Numbered from the stretch's first letter, positions 1-9,660 are shown. The stretch: DNA of 64,000 nucleotides from Thalassovita autumnalis (GCF_001458255.1 NZ_CYSB01000004.1:120167-184166); one strand, 5' to 3'. Made by a program: numbers and translations. Notes: generated by a model not told the origin, from the letters alone.

Positions 1-6
1 ACAACT

Positions 7-37
7 GCGGCGCCCCCCGTTAGGAATTTTGCGCCGC
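7..37 (-). terminator. Possible 3' hairpin of the hydrolase gene
   Basis: A perfect 7-bp inverted repeat (GCGGCGC / GCGCCGC) separated by 17 nt lies just downstream of the minus-strand hydrolase stop codon. No clear T-run is visible inside the window, so termination is only suggested by position. Confidence 0.3.
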
Positions 38-40
38 GTT

Positions 41-784
41 TCACTGGCCGCCGTTCAACACGTCTGCGACCGAGGTCTCAATCAGCCTCAGGCATTCTGG
101 CGTCGAAAACCGGTGGTCCGCCCCTTTGACAAGCGTGAGGCGCATGTCGTCTCCGCTGGCGTGATCCAACAGTTTGATCGCAGTTTCGGTGGAAACGGCG
201 CTGTCATCCGTGCCTTGCAGGAACCGCACTGGGAACGGCAAATCAAGCGGCGCGCGCAGAACCAGCCGATCGCGGCCTTCTTCGATCAACCGTTTCGATA
301 TGATGTAGTCCTCATCATAATCCGACGGCATGGCGACGAAGCCTTGGCTTTCCAACAGTGCTTTCTGGTCATCCGTGAAACTGGCCCAATAGCCGTCCTC
401 AGTGAAATCCGGCGCCGCGGCGATTGTGACCATACCTGCCAGCCGTTCCGGCCGGGCGCGCGCGAGCAGGAGCGCCTGCCAACCGCCCATGGAACTGCCC
501 ACCACCACGATCGGCCCGTCGATCAGCTGATCGATCACCGCGAATGTGTCCTCATGCCAATCCCCGATGGCGCCATCCTGAAACCGCCCTGAACTGACTC
601 CGTGACCTGAGTAGTCAAACCGCAGAAAGGCCTGACCACGGGCTTTGGCCCAGGCCTCCAGATGGACGGCTTTTGTGCCTTCCATGTCGGATTTCAGTCC
701 CGAACAGAACACCACGGTCGGACCAGTGCCGGGGGTGTGATGATAGGCGATCTGACGGCCCTGTTCAGTTTCGAAAATTTGCAT
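41..784 (-). CDS. Alpha/beta hydrolase (ABHD10-like)
   Basis: A 247-residue serine hydrolase of the alpha/beta-hydrolase fold. The nucleophile elbow GSSMG places Ser98 as the nucleophile; a GTDDS segment late in the protein would supply the acid and the ADHRF segment the catalytic His. The oxyanion region is FCSGLKSDMEG, a pattern seen in alphaproteobacterial relatives of mitochondrial ABHD10 (a thioesterase/esterase), so an ester or thioester substrate is inferred; the real substrate is unknown. I chose the ATG at 784 because GGAG sits 8 nt upstream; a TTG nine codons earlier is in frame but has no better ribosome site. There is no signal peptide, so it is cytoplasmic. It appears monocistronic. 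Confidence 0.8.
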   Translation of the reverse strand: MQIFETEQGRQIAYHHTPGTGPTVVFCSGLKSDMEGTKAVHLEAWAKARGQAFLRFDYSGHGVSSGRFQDGAIGDWHEDTFAVIDQLIDGPIVVVGSSMGGWQALLLARARPERLAGMVTIAAAPDFTEDGYWASFTDDQKALLESQGFVAMPSDYDEDYIISKRLIEEGRDRLVLRAPLDLPFPVRFLQGTDDSAVSTETAIKLLDHASGDDMRLTLVKGADHRFSTPECLRLIETSVADVLNGGQ

Positions 785-1002
785 AGTGGTCTCCAAGTCT
801 TTGGCAGCCAAGATAGTCTGATCGCCCCTTATGGGAAGCGGTTTCTGCGCCTTTGACCCAACGACGTCTAACGCGGGCCTTTTACAACGGTGCGTTCTTT
901 AAAGAGCCGCTCAGGCTGGCCACTTCATAGGACTAACGCAGGGCGGCGTGAGGCAACAGCGTTGGATTTCGCAACGCCCCATTCAACGCCTCTCTACGCG
1001 CA

Positions 1003-1467
1003 TCAAAACGGAACTGTCGAAACCTCATTTTTGTAGCTGCGCAGCGAGAAGGAGGAGCGGCTCTGACGGATGCCGCTGATCTTATAAAGACGTTCCCGCA
1101 GGAAGGCCTCGTAGCCACGGGTGCCGCTGACCACTACTTTGACGAAGATGTCAAATTCACCGCTGGTCATGCGCACCTCCAACACTTCGGGAAAGCGGGC
1201 AAGCTGACTGCAGACCGCGGCCACCTCGAACCCTTCGTTGCGGTCCAGGGCCAGTTCGATCAGCACCGTTTCGGGTGCACCCAGCGCTTCGTGATCTATG
1301 CGCGCGCCGTAGCCCTGAATGACCCCACTGTTTTCCAGCTTCTTGACCCGCTGCCAGCATTGTGAGGCGGAGAGGCCCACCGCCTCGGCCAATTGTGCAT
1401 TGGATTGACGCCCGTCACGGATCAATTCACGCAGGATCCGCAGATCAACCTCCGGCATATTGGGCAT
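1003..1467 (-). CDS. Lrp/AsnC family transcriptional regulator
   Basis: A 154-residue feast/famine regulator: an N-terminal winged helix-turn-helix (about residues 4-60, with LSASQCWQRVKKLENSGVI as the recognition part) followed by an RAM/AsnC ligand-binding domain (about 65-140). It is divergent from a branched-chain aminotransferase gene across an AT-rich 190-bp gap, so it probably senses an amino acid, likely a branched-chain one, and controls that gene and itself; this is inference from context. In-frame starts lie at 1473 (TTG), 1467 (ATG) and 1458 (ATG); none has a strong Shine-Dalgarno, and the 1467 ATG is a compromise. Confidence 0.85.
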   Translation of the reverse strand: MPNMPEVDLRILRELIRDGRQSNAQLAEAVGLSASQCWQRVKKLENSGVIQGYGARIDHEALGAPETVLIELALDRNEGFEVAAVCSQLARFPEVLEVRMTSGEFDIFVKVVVSGTRGYEAFLRERLYKISGIRQSRSSFSLRSYKNEVSTVPF

Positions 1468-1659
1468 GATCAACCAAACTTTCTTTTGAAATTTTCGTCT
1501 TTGGCAAAATATCTATCACCATTTTTACACATCACAACAAAAGTTGAAAAAGAATTTTGCGCAAACCTGTTAAACTTAACTTAACCGCTGCGCGATAATG
1601 TGACCCCCACGGCATTCCTGCCCGCGCGGCCCCCAACCAGCCTGACGAGAGGAGAGCCC
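1468..1659. promoter_or_regulatory. AT-rich divergent control region lrp/ilvE
   Basis: This gap between two divergent starts is strikingly AT-rich for the window, with A/T tracts around 1480-1580, which is typical of Lrp operator DNA. TTGAAA at about 1543 could be a -35 for the aminotransferase direction. No single operator can be pinned down by eye. Confidence 0.45.
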
Positions 1660-2541
1660 ATGGCAGTCGGCAAAGGTAAGGTTTACACTTGGTTTGAAGG
1701 GTCCTGGCAGGACGGCAATACCGCGATTATTCGCGCCGCAGATCATGTGGCCTGGCTGGGCAGTCAGGTGTTTGATGGCGCGCGCGCCTTTGAAGGGGTG
1801 ATGCCCGATCTGGATCTGCATTGCGCCCGGCTGACCCGTTCAGCCGAAGCATTGGGCATGATCCCCACCACCAGCGGGGAGGAGATTGCAGCGCTGGTAC
1901 GTGACCGGGTGAAAGCCTTCCCCAAGGAGGCGGAGCTTTATATTCGCCCCATGATGTGGTCGACCGAAAGCGGCGCCGGCGTGATTGATCTGGATCCCGA
2001 AAGCACCGCCTTTGCGATCTGCATTGAGGAAATGGCGATGCCGTCGATCGAAGGCTTCAGCCTGACCGTGGCCCCCTATCGCCGCCCGCGCCAGGACATG
2101 GCGCTGACCGAAGCCAAGGCCGGGTCACTTTATGCAAACAACGCCCGCATCATGGCCTACGCGCGCAAACATGGCTATTCCAACGCGCTGTCGCTGGATG
2201 TGGATGGCAATGTGGCAGAAACGGCCTCGACCAATGTGTTTTTGATCCGCGACGGCGTGGTCTTCACCCCGGTGCCGACGGGATGTTTCCTGAATGGCTT
2301 GACCCGGCAACGGGTGATCGGCCTGCTGCGCGCCGATGGCTATGAGGTGGTGGAAACCACCCTGACGCTGGACGATTTCCGCCAAGCGGATGAGATCTTT
2401 GCCACTGGCAACATCGCCAAGGTGATGCCAGTCTCCAAGCTGGAGGATCGCGATCTGGGTATTGGTTCTGTTTCGCTGCGCGCGCGTCAGCTTTACTGGG
2501 AGTTTGCCCATAGCGCCCCCGCGCAGGTCAGCGCGGCCTAA
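1660..2541 (+). CDS. Branched-chain-amino-acid aminotransferase-like (class IV)
   Basis: A 293-residue fold-type IV PLP aminotransferase that would interconvert leucine, isoleucine and valine with their 2-keto acids (EC 2.6.1.42). Diagnostic segments are GSQVFDGARAFEG near the N-terminus, the PLP-lysine region EAKAGSLYANN, DVDGNVAETASTNVFLI and the phosphate-binding FATGNIAKVMPV. The start is the ATG at 1660, preceded by GAGAGGAGA; an upstream in-frame GTG at 1600 lacks support. It is slightly shorter than E. coli IlvE, and D-amino-acid or omega-type transaminases share this fold, so specificity is not certain. A terminator follows, so it is probably transcribed alone under the divergent Lrp regulator. 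Confidence 0.85.
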   Translation: MAVGKGKVYTWFEGSWQDGNTAIIRAADHVAWLGSQVFDGARAFEGVMPDLDLHCARLTRSAEALGMIPTTSGEEIAALVRDRVKAFPKEAELYIRPMMWSTESGAGVIDLDPESTAFAICIEEMAMPSIEGFSLTVAPYRRPRQDMALTEAKAGSLYANNARIMAYARKHGYSNALSLDVDGNVAETASTNVFLIRDGVVFTPVPTGCFLNGLTRQRVIGLLRADGYEVVETTLTLDDFRQADEIFATGNIAKVMPVSKLEDRDLGIGSVSLRARQLYWEFAHSAPAQVSAA

Positions 2542-2622
2542 AGACCACAGGCCGAAACACGCAGCCCGAAGCACGCTGCGTGATGCGCCATCCCGGGCAT
2601 CTGCCTGAAAACCCGCAACATC

Positions 2623-2654
2623 CCGAAAGGCCCCGCCATTGGTGGGGCTTTTCT
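2623..2654 (+). terminator. Rho-independent terminator after aminotransferase
   Basis: AAAGGCCCCGCC and GGTGGGGCTTTT form a GC-rich stem with a short ATT loop followed by a T-run, 80 nt after the stop codon. Confidence 0.8.
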
Positions 2655-2682
2655 GCATCAGGTGGTTTCCGCCGCTTGACTT

Positions 2683-2694
2683 CCCCCCCCCCCC
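2683..2694 (+). repeat. C12 homopolymer tract upstream of thrS
   Basis: Twelve consecutive C residues lie 75 nt upstream of the thrS start. They directly follow TTGACT (2676-2681), a good -35 hexamer match, although no convincing -10 lies 17 nt downstream. Such tracts are prone to slippage. Confidence 0.75.
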
Positions 2695-2769
2695 GCCGCA
2701 AAAGAGGCGCACACCATAACCCGCAACCGGGCGTTCCGTGGGCGCCAAACTGACGAGGAGGCCAAAAGA

Positions 2770-4716
2770 ATGGCTCAAGTCTCCCTTACTTTTCCCGATG
2801 GCAATGCGCGTTCCTATGAGGCAGGCGTAACCGCCGCCGAGGTCGCTGCCGATATCTCCAAATCGCTTGGCAAAAAGGCCATCTCAGCCACTGTAAACGG
2901 CGCCCATTGGGACCTGCAGTGGCCAATCAACGATGATGCGCAAATCGCCATCCACACCCTGCAGGATGATGAGCAGGCGCTGGAACTGATCCGCCACGAC
3001 CTGGCCCATATCATGGCCCGCGCGGTGCAGGAAATCTGGCCCGATGTGAAAGTGACCATCGGCCCGGTCCGCGATCACGGCTGGTTCTATGACTTTGACC
3101 GCGAAGAACCGTTCACACCTGAAGACCTCGGCGCGATTGAGGCGCGGATGAAAGACATCATCAACGCCCGCGACGCTGTGAAGACCGAAGTCTGGGACCG
3201 CGCCCGCGCCATCCAGCATTACACAGACAACAATGAGCCCTTCAAGGTTGAGCTGATCAACCGCATCCCCGAAGGCGAAGACCTGCGGATGTACTGGCAC
3301 GGCGACTGGCAGGATCTGTGCCGTGGCCCGCACCTGCAAAACACCGGCCAGGTGCCCGCAGATGGCTTCAAGCTGACCCATGTGGCTGGTGCCTACTGGC
3401 TGGGTGACAGCGACCGCCCGATGCTGCAGCGGATCTATGGCGTGGCCTTCAAGAACCGCAAGGATCTGAAGGCCCATATGACCATGCTGGAAGAGGCCGC
3501 AAAACGCGACCACCGAAAGCTGGGCAAGGAAATGGGTCTGTTCCACATGCAGGAAGAGGCCCCCGGTCAGGTCTTCTGGCATCCGAACGGCTGGCGCATC
3601 TACACCACGCTGCAGGACTACATGCGTCGTATGCAGGACAAGGACGGCTATGTGGAGGTCAACACCCCGCAGGTGGTGGACCGCAAGCTGTGGGAAAAGT
3701 CCGGCCACTGGGACAAGTATCAAGAGAACATGTTCATCGTTGAGGTGGACGAAGATCACGCCCGCGAAAAGGCTGTGAACGCGCTGAAGCCGATGAACTG
3801 TCCCTGCCACGTGCAGGTGTTCAATCAGGGCCTGAAGTCCTACCGCGACCTGCCGCTGCGCATGGCCGAGTTCGGCTCTTGTGCGCGTTATGAACCCTCA
3901 GGCGCGCTGCATGGCATCATGCGGGTGCGCGGTTTCACTCAGGACGATGGTCACATCTTCTGCGCAGAGGATCAGATCACCGCGGAAACGGCCAAGTTCA
4001 TTGCCTTCCTGTCCAAGGTCTATGCCGACCTTGGCTTCCACAACTGGACCATCAAACTGTCGACCCGCCCTGAGAAACGGATCGGCAGTGATGAAACCTG
4101 GGACAATATGGAACAGGCGCTGGGTGATGCCTGTAAGGCCGCCGGTTATGACTTTGAGATCCTTGAAGGCGAAGGCGCCTTCTACGGTCCCAAGCTGGAG
4201 TTCACCCTGACCGACGCCATCGGCCGGAACTGGCAATGTGGCACGCTACAGGTGGATGCCAACCTGCCCGAACGGCTGGAGGCCAGCTTCATCGGTGCGG
4301 ATGGGGACAAACACCGCCCCGTCATGCTGCACCGTGCCTGCCTGGGGTCCTTTGAACGTTTCATCGGCATTCTGATCGAAGAACACGCCGGCAAGCTGCC
4401 GTTCTGGCTGGCCCCGCGTCAGGTGGTTGTGGCGGCAATCGTTTCGGATTGTGATGACTACTGTCTGGAAGTTGTCGAAAAGCTGCGTGCGGCTGGTATC
4501 CGCGCCGAGGCTGATCTGCGCAATGAGAAGATCAACTATAAGGTCCGCGAACACAGCCTGGGCAAAGTGCCGGTCATTCTGGCCTGCGGCATGAAAGAGG
4601 TTGAAGAGCGCACCGTTTCGACCCGCCGGTTGGGTGAAAAACAGACCAAGGTCCAGACCTTGGACGAGATTGTTACACAGCTGACGAAAGAGGCGACCCC
4701 GCCCGATCTTCTGTAA
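2770..4716 (+). CDS. thrS: Threonyl-tRNA synthetase
   Basis: A 648-residue class II aminoacyl-tRNA synthetase that charges tRNA-Thr in the cytoplasm. Domains in order: N-terminal TGS (about 1-60), the editing/SAD domain (about 65-225), the class II catalytic core (about 270-535) and the anticodon-binding domain (about 540-640). Motif 2 includes [31 protein letters not shown], cited here only by its key residues: the RYEPSG and RVRGFTQDD parts. MNCPCH supplies the zinc-ligand cysteine. Length is normal. The ATG at 2770 follows GAGGAGGCC. No T-box leader is visible, as expected outside Firmicutes. A terminator directly follows. Confidence 0.97.
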   Translation: MAQVSLTFPDGNARSYEAGVTAAEVAADISKSLGKKAISATVNGAHWDLQWPINDDAQIAIHTLQDDEQALELIRHDLAHIMARAVQEIWPDVKVTIGPVRDHGWFYDFDREEPFTPEDLGAIEARMKDIINARDAVKTEVWDRARAIQHYTDNNEPFKVELINRIPEGEDLRMYWHGDWQDLCRGPHLQNTGQVPADGFKLTHVAGAYWLGDSDRPMLQRIYGVAFKNRKDLKAHMTMLEEAAKRDHRKLGKEMGLFHMQEEAPGQVFWHPNGWRIYTTLQDYMRRMQDKDGYVEVNTPQVVDRKLWEKSGHWDKYQENMFIVEVDEDHAREKAVNALKPMNCPCHVQVFNQGLKSYRDLPLRMAEFGSCARYEPSGALHGIMRVRGFTQDDGHIFCAEDQITAETAKFIAFLSKVYADLGFHNWTIKLSTRPEKRIGSDETWDNMEQALGDACKAAGYDFEILEGEGAFYGPKLEFTLTDAIGRNWQCGTLQVDANLPERLEASFIGADGDKHRPVMLHRACLGSFERFIGILIEEHAGKLPFWLAPRQVVVAAIVSDCDDYCLEVVEKLRAAGIRAEADLRNEKINYKVREHSLGKVPVILACGMKEVEERTVSTRRLGEKQTKVQTLDEIVTQLTKEATPPDLL

Positions 4717-5241
<525 letters not shown>

Positions 5242-5268
5242 GGCATAGGCAGTATCCCTCTGCCGAAA

Positions 5269-5327
5269 CAGGGGGCCTGCACCGCCCCCTGTATTCCCCG
5301 CCCAAGCTATCCCCAGAATGGGCGGGG
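5269..5327 (+). promoter_or_regulatory. Two intercistronic hairpins between bufA1 and bufB
   Basis: Hairpin 1 has perfect 8-bp arms CAGGGGGC (5269-5276) and GCCCCCTG (5284-5291) with a 7-nt loop. Hairpin 2 has perfect 8-bp arms CCCCGCCC (5296-5303) and GGGCGGGG (5320-5327) followed by a weak T-rich stretch. They could attenuate read-through or stabilise the precursor mRNA so that the peptide is made in excess over its enzymes. Confidence 0.65.
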
Positions 5328-5436
5328 CATTTGTTAAGAGTATCTATGGTATGCTGGTTCCGTCCTGTTGTCCGGCGGGACCAGCACTTGGCTTTTAGGC
5401 CGTTATTTTGCGCCCAACCCCTCGCGGAGCATTTGC

Positions 5437-6297
5437 ATGTTTGATCAGTCCAACCACCTCCCTGCCCTGCCCGGCGTTGGCTATAAGCCCCAGCATTACA
5501 GTGACTTGCTGGCAGATCCTGCACCTGTGGGCTGGTTGGAAATCCATGCGGAAAACTACATGGGCGCTGGCGGTCGTCCCATCGCGCAGCTGAAATATCT
5601 GGCGGAACGATTCCCCATCTCGGTGCATGGTGTCGGCCTGTCGATCGGTGGTGAGTGCGACCTGGATCCCGACCATCTGGCGCGGCTAGAACACCTCTGT
5701 GACTGGTTGAACCCTGCAAGCTTCTCCGAACATCTGGCCTGGTCTACCCATGAAAGCGCCTTTCTGAACGACCTGTTGCCCCTACCCTATACCGAGGCGA
5801 CGCTGAACCGCGTTTGCGCCCATATCGACCAGCTGCAGGATGTGATTGGCCGCCGGATGCTACTGGAAAACCCATCGTCCTATCTGGCGTTTGATGAATC
5901 GACCTATGAGGAGCCTGCCTTTCTGGCTGAGGTCAGCAAGCGCACCGGCTGCGGGCTGCTGCTGGATGTGAACAACATCTTCGTCTCCGCCACCAATCTG
6001 AACTATGACCCACGCGCCTATGTTGATGCCTTCCCCCTTGATAAGGTTGGTGAAATCCATCTGGGTGGCCATGATGAGGATGAGGACGATCACGGCGCGC
6101 CGCTGCTGATCGACAGCCACGGCCGTGAGGTGGCCGATCCGGTTTGGACGCTGTTGGATTACACACTGGCCCGCTCCGGACCGCTGCCGACGCTGATTGA
6201 ATGGGACACTGATGTGCCCGAATGGCCGCTGCTGGCGGCGGAGGCGCGGCGCGCGCAAACCGCGCTGGCCCAGTTGGACAGCAAGGTGACCGCATGA
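5437..6297 (+). CDS. bufB: MNIO family RiPP-modifying enzyme (DUF692, BufB)
   Basis: A 286-residue TIM-barrel enzyme of the DUF692 / multinuclear non-heme iron oxidative (MNIO) family. Metal-ligand segments are visible in order: [62 protein letters not shown] and [13 protein letters not shown]. In bufferin systems this enzyme oxidises precursor cysteines in the cytoplasm, working with a DUF2063 partner that recognises the precursor. The ATG at 5437 has GCGGAG upstream; an in-frame TTG at 5368 is less likely. The stop overlaps the next start (ATGA), indicating translational coupling. Confidence 0.93.
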   Translation: MFDQSNHLPALPGVGYKPQHYSDLLADPAPVGWLEIHAENYMGAGGRPIAQLKYLAERFPISVHGVGLSIGGECDLDPDHLARLEHLCDWLNPASFSEHLAWSTHESAFLNDLLPLPYTEATLNRVCAHIDQLQDVIGRRMLLENPSSYLAFDESTYEEPAFLAEVSKRTGCGLLLDVNNIFVSATNLNYDPRAYVDAFPLDKVGEIHLGGHDEDEDDHGAPLLIDSHGREVADPVWTLLDYTLARSGPLPTLIEWDTDVPEWPLLAAEARRAQTALAQLDSKVTA

Positions 6298-7037
6298 GCC
6301 AATCCGCCTTCAACGCCGCCCTGCTGAACCCAACCGCCAACCGCCCCAACGGGCTGTCAGATGCCGGGGGACGCCCGGCGGGCAAACGGTTCGACGTCTA
6401 TCGCAACAATGTCACCGTCTCACTGCGCGAAGCGCTGGAAACCGGCTTTCCCGCCACGGCGCGCCTGCTGGGTGAACAGAACTTTAACACGATTGCAACG
6501 GGTTACCTGCGGGCCAACCCGCCATCCTCACCTTTGATGATGCTCTATGGCGGGGGCTTCCCGCGCTATATTTCGGCCATTCCGGCGCTGGCCAAACTGG
6601 CCTATCTGCGCGATGTGGCGCGGCTGGAATATGCCATGCGGCAAAGCTATCACGCGGAGGATGCGCCTGCCCTGGATCCCGCACGGCTGGCCAGCCTGCC
6701 GCCTGAGGCGCTGAACAATGCGCGGCTAACCTTTGCGGCGGCGACGCAACTGGTGTTGACCCCCTGGCCAATCCACGCCATCCGCGCCAAAGCCCTGGGC
6801 GAAAGCGGTGAAAACCCGCCTGCCCATGCCCAGCCCACCCTGGTCACCCGGCCCGAATTTGATCCGATCCTGACGCCGCTGCCTGCCGATCAGGGCGATC
6901 TCTGCGGGGCGCTGATGGCAGGCAAAACACTTGCTGAGGCCAGCACATTGCATCCCGCCGCTGACCTGGGTCAGCTGCTTGGCACCCTTTTGGCCTCTCA
7001 GGCCCTGACTGACATTCACGTGGAGGAGAGAACATGA
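6294..7037 (+). CDS. bufC: DUF2063 partner protein of the MNIO enzyme (BufC)
   Basis: A 247-residue protein with the DUF2063 N-terminal domain (about residues 5-100; segments [22 protein letters not shown] and [19 protein letters not shown] mark the family) and a less conserved C-terminal domain. Family knowledge: it forms a complex with BufB and presents the precursor peptide. The start overlaps the bufB stop by 4 nt and its own stop overlaps the DoxX start by 4 nt, so bufB-bufC-doxX are read as one coupled unit. Confidence 0.9.
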   Translation: MSQSAFNAALLNPTANRPNGLSDAGGRPAGKRFDVYRNNVTVSLREALETGFPATARLLGEQNFNTIATGYLRANPPSSPLMMLYGGGFPRYISAIPALAKLAYLRDVARLEYAMRQSYHAEDAPALDPARLASLPPEALNNARLTFAAATQLVLTPWPIHAIRAKALGESGENPPAHAQPTLVTRPEFDPILTPLPADQGDLCGALMAGKTLAEASTLHPAADLGQLLGTLLASQALTDIHVEERT

Positions 7038-7615
7038 CCGCCCTTCTGAACCGCTATTTCCGCATCGCCGATGGGCTGGACCGGGCCGATTGGCTGCTGC
7101 CGACCTTCGCCCGTTTCCTCTTTGCCGCCAGCCTCTTGGGGTATTTCTGGGCCTCGGCCAAGACCAAGCTGGGCGATGGGTTTGTTGGATTGTTTTCGCC
7201 CTCAACCGGGGCCTATGCACAAATCTTCCCTAAAGCCTTTGAAGCAGTGGGATATGACAGTTCGAAGTTCGGGATCTTCCACTGGCTGGTGGTGATGGCC
7301 GGCACCTATGCCGAGTTCATTCTGCCCGCATTGATTGTGCTGGGCCTGTTCACCCGACTGGCCAGCCTGGGCATGATCGGCTTTGTTGCCGTGCAATCGC
7401 TGACCGATCTTTATGGCCATGGCGGCATACAGCATATCGAAACGCTGGGCGCCTGGTTTGACCGTCTGCCGGATGGTGTGATCCTGGATCAGCGCGGTTT
7501 CTGGGTGCTTCTGCTGCTGACGCTGGTTATCAAGGGGGCCGGGCCGCTGTCGCTGGACCGGATCCTGACCCTTAGAAATGTGCTTTCGGCGCGTCCGGCT
7601 TCCCAGCCGCAATAG
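7034..7615 (+). CDS. DoxX family membrane protein of the bufferin operon
   Basis: A 193-residue integral membrane protein with about four hydrophobic segments (near residues 25-45, 80-105, 110-130 and 150-170), typical of DoxX. DoxX-like proteins are regularly encoded at the end of DUF2282/DUF692/DUF2063 operons; the role there is not established, and a redox or membrane-stress function is a guess. The start overlaps bufC by 4 nt. The last 44 nt overlap the 3' end of a convergent gene. Confidence 0.88.
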   Translation: MTALLNRYFRIADGLDRADWLLPTFARFLFAASLLGYFWASAKTKLGDGFVGLFSPSTGAYAQIFPKAFEAVGYDSSKFGIFHWLVVMAGTYAEFILPALIVLGLFTRLASLGMIGFVAVQSLTDLYGHGGIQHIETLGAWFDRLPDGVILDQRGFWVLLLLTLVIKGAGPLSLDRILTLRNVLSARPASQPQ

Positions 7616-7940
7616 CCAGTAGCCCGCCCATGCCCGCAAACCCAATCGGGAACATGGTAAAGACGTTAAAGCCAAAGGCGTGATACATGCCCGCCGCTGA
7701 AACCAACATCAGCCCGCCGCCCCACAGCGCGCGGGCTTTTGCCATCGCGCCGCCGGTCAGCGCCAATAGCGGTGCAAAGAAGCTCATCGCGCGAATTAGC
7801 CCTGGGTTTTCAAGCTGTTCTTCCAGAACATCGGCTTCGCCCAGCCATGCCATGAACTCGGTATAGCCGAAGCTGAAGAACCCAACGACCATGCCGATCA
7901 GACCGGCGATAATCCCCAAAACCAGAGCTGCATTGCGCAT
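7572..7940 (-). CDS. Small integral membrane protein, unknown function
   Basis: A 122-residue protein with about four hydrophobic segments (near 5-27, 50-65, 70-88 and 95-112), so probably a small inner-membrane protein. I do not recognise the family. The ATG at 7940 is preceded by a strong AAAGGAGG, supporting real translation. It converges with and overlaps the DoxX gene by 44 nt; it is not part of the bufferin operon. Confidence 0.7.
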   Translation of the reverse strand: MRNAALVLGIIAGLIGMVVGFFSFGYTEFMAWLGEADVLEEQLENPGLIRAMSFFAPLLALTGGAMAKARALWGGGLMLVSAAGMYHAFGFNVFTMFPIGFAGMGGLLAIAAGKPDAPKAHF

Positions 7941-8051
7941 TTAGCTGCCTCCTTTGCTGATCTTCAAATGGGCGATCACCGCCACGATGGCAAGAGGTAA
8001 GCCGAGGGGGAGAGATGCCCGCCCCCTCCCCCTTGACGAATGCGATGCCGG

Positions 8052-8372
8052 TTACGCCACGCCCAGCGCGGCCTGCACGGCCTTGGTCCAGCCCAGATGC
8101 ATCTCATCGCTGTCGGTCACGATCAACGGCCGTTTCATCAGTGCCGGATGGGCCGCCAGCAGCTCCAGCGGGGCGCCCGCGCGCTCCGCCTCACTCAACC
8201 CACGCCATGTGGTCGAGCGGGTGTTCAGCAAAGCATCCCCAAAGGCCTCATAGGCTTTAGCGCGAATCTCTTCCCCCATTGGTTGAGCGCGGATATCCAC
8301 CAACTCCGCCCCGGGCAATGCTTTGGCCGCCTTGCGGCATGTATCGCAATTTTTCAGTCCGTAAATTCGCAT
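8052..8372 (-). CDS. ArsC/Spx-family thioredoxin-fold protein (YffB-like)
   Basis: A 106-residue member of the arsenate reductase/Spx family. It opens with a short strand and the redox motif CDTC (residues 9-12), followed by family features TTWRGLSEAE and the cis-Pro segment LMKRPLIV. It is shorter than true ArsC and matches the YffB-like branch, where activity on arsenate is not shown and a glutathione-linked thiol role has been proposed. It stands alone between a membrane-protein gene and cspA. Confidence 0.85.
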   Translation of the reverse strand: MRIYGLKNCDTCRKAAKALPGAELVDIRAQPMGEEIRAKAYEAFGDALLNTRSTTWRGLSEAERAGAPLELLAAHPALMKRPLIVTDSDEMHLGWTKAVQAALGVA

Positions 8373-8601
8373 AGTGACCCTCTGTTGCAGTTCAAAATCA
8401 GCAATAACCCGTCAATGCGCGCTATTCATCCTTGTTTTGCTTGATTTTTTAAAAAGCGGTGCAATCATCTTAGACATGGCCGCGGATCATTGGTTCCCGC
8501 TTAGTTATTTGAAGACGTCATTGATTTGGAATCCCGTCCCGTCGGCGCTAATGGACCCCGCGTTTTCCGGGGAAGGAACGGAAAAGAAGGAGACACGGAA
8601 C

Positions 8602-8808
8602 ATGCCAACAGGCACCGTGAAGTGGTTTAACACCACCAAAGGTTACGGCTTCATCGCACCGGATGATGGCGGCAAAGACATTTTCGTACATATTTCAGCG
8701 GTCGAGCGATCCGGTCTGACCGGCCTGGCTGATGAACAAAAGGTCAGCTTTGAGTTGATCGATGGCCGGGACGGCCGGCAGATGGCGGGCAGCCTCGCGC
8801 TGGTTTAA
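8602..8808 (+). CDS. cspA: Cold-shock protein, CspA family
   Basis: A 68-residue single cold-shock domain. RNP1 (KGYGFIAPDDG) and RNP2 (DIFVHIS) are intact, so it should bind single-stranded RNA/DNA as a chaperone in the cytoplasm. The ATG at 8602 is preceded by AAGAAGGAG. The gap from the preceding gene is about 230 nt, leaving room for the long 5' leader typical of cspA-type genes, but no defined thermosensor can be drawn by eye. A hairpin follows the stop. Confidence 0.95.
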   Translation: MPTGTVKWFNTTKGYGFIAPDDGGKDIFVHISAVERSGLTGLADEQKVSFELIDGRDGRQMAGSLALV

Positions 8809-8815
8809 GCGATCT

Positions 8816-8837
8816 GGGTGACGGGCAACCGTCACCC
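8816..8837 (+). terminator. Hairpin after cspA
   Basis: Perfect 9-bp arms GGGTGACGG and CCGTCACCC with a GCAA (GNRA) tetraloop. No T-run follows, so it may stabilise the 3' end or terminate weakly. Confidence 0.55.
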
Positions 8838-8862
8838 CCGCATTCCCCTAGCCCGCCTTCCT

Positions 8863-9156
8863 CTAGTTGGTGAAGCAGCCTTTCTGGCCTTCCGGGCACA
8901 CCGCACCGGTGGTCATGGATTTGCTGCCAGTCATGGTGCGTGCTTTGCCACCGCCATGACGCATCATGGCCTGATAGCTGGTGGATTGGTTTGGCACCCC
9001 GCAGCAAATCACACCGTTGATGGTCACCGGCTGCTCGCCACTGGGGCAAAAGTTGGCGACCCCATTATAGGGAAAAACCCGTGGTTCGGCCTGCGCAGCG
9101 GCAGGGGCGCACAGCAGTGCGGCGGCAATCAATTGAACAATAGTTTTCTGTTTCAT
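8863..9156 (-). CDS. Small secreted cysteine-rich protein, unknown
   Basis: A 97-residue protein beginning with a clear signal peptide (about residues 1-22, ending in AQA). The mature part has five cysteines, in FCPSG, ICCGV, VCPEG and GCFTN, suggesting disulfides or metal binding in the periplasm. I chose the ATG at 9156; an in-frame TTG four codons earlier (9168) has no better ribosome site. I do not recognise the family. It is next to hpf, both on the minus strand. Confidence 0.65.
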   Translation of the reverse strand: MKQKTIVQLIAAALLCAPAAAQAEPRVFPYNGVANFCPSGEQPVTINGVICCGVPNQSTSYQAMMRHGGGKARTMTGSKSMTTGAVCPEGQKGCFTN

Positions 9157-9292
9157 GGCGTCCCCCAAAGAAGCCCTGCGGGGAGGATCCCCGCGCAGAT
9201 CAGTGATGAGATATTAATCTTGATTAACGACAGCTTACCCGAGCAAGCCCCGGAGCACCAAACAGAAAAACAGCCCCAACAATCGAACCGGC

Positions 9293-9326
9293 AAAAGAAA
9301 AGGCCCACCGGTGGAGCGGCGGGCCT
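9293..9326 (-). terminator. Terminator after hpf-like gene
   Basis: Read on the minus strand, AGGCCCGCCG and CGGTGGGCCT form a 10-bp stem (one G-T pair) with a CTCCAC loop, followed by TTTCTTTT. Confidence 0.8.
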
Positions 9327-9348
9327 CAGCGCGATCTAAGTGCAGGTG

Positions 9349-9660
9349 TCAGTGGGCGGACAGTTTGCCGAACTCACCTTCCAGCCGCTGGCGCAGCTTT
9401 TTGCTGGCCGCTTTGACCGCGTGGGAAATGTCGGTGCCGTCATGGTGCACCGCATAGGGGCGCATGCCTTCGGGGCGTGCCTCAACCGTGGCGCGGATAT
9501 CTTCGCCGCCTTTGGGGCCGCGCATATCCTTCACATGAACCTCCACCCGGGTCAGACGGGACGCAATCGGCGCCAGGGTCGCGCTGACCAGCTGTTCGCA
9601 CACTTCGGCCAGCCGCTCGTCACCTTGGATGTTGTGGTCTGTGTTGATCTGAATATGCAT
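9349..9660 (-). CDS. HPF/RaiA-family ribosome-associated protein
   Basis: A 103-residue protein with the beta-alpha-beta-beta-beta-alpha pattern of the S30AE/HPF family: MHIQINTDHNI start, LTRVEVHVKDMRG and the C-terminal KAASKKLRQRLEGEFGKL helix. Members bind the 30S subunit and stabilise idle ribosomes. This is the short form without the C-terminal dimerisation domain of long HPF. GAGGCTC upstream of the ATG acts as ribosome site. A clear terminator follows, so it is its own transcription unit. Confidence 0.82.
   Translation of the reverse strand: MHIQINTDHNIQGDERLAEVCEQLVSATLAPIASRLTRVEVHVKDMRGPKGGEDIRATVEARPEGMRPYAVHHDGTDISHAVKAASKKLRQRLEGEFGKLSAH

Noticed and set aside
2542..2769. T-box riboswitch upstream of thrS
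   Set aside because: No T-box sequence or specifier-loop pattern; such switches are not expected in this group.
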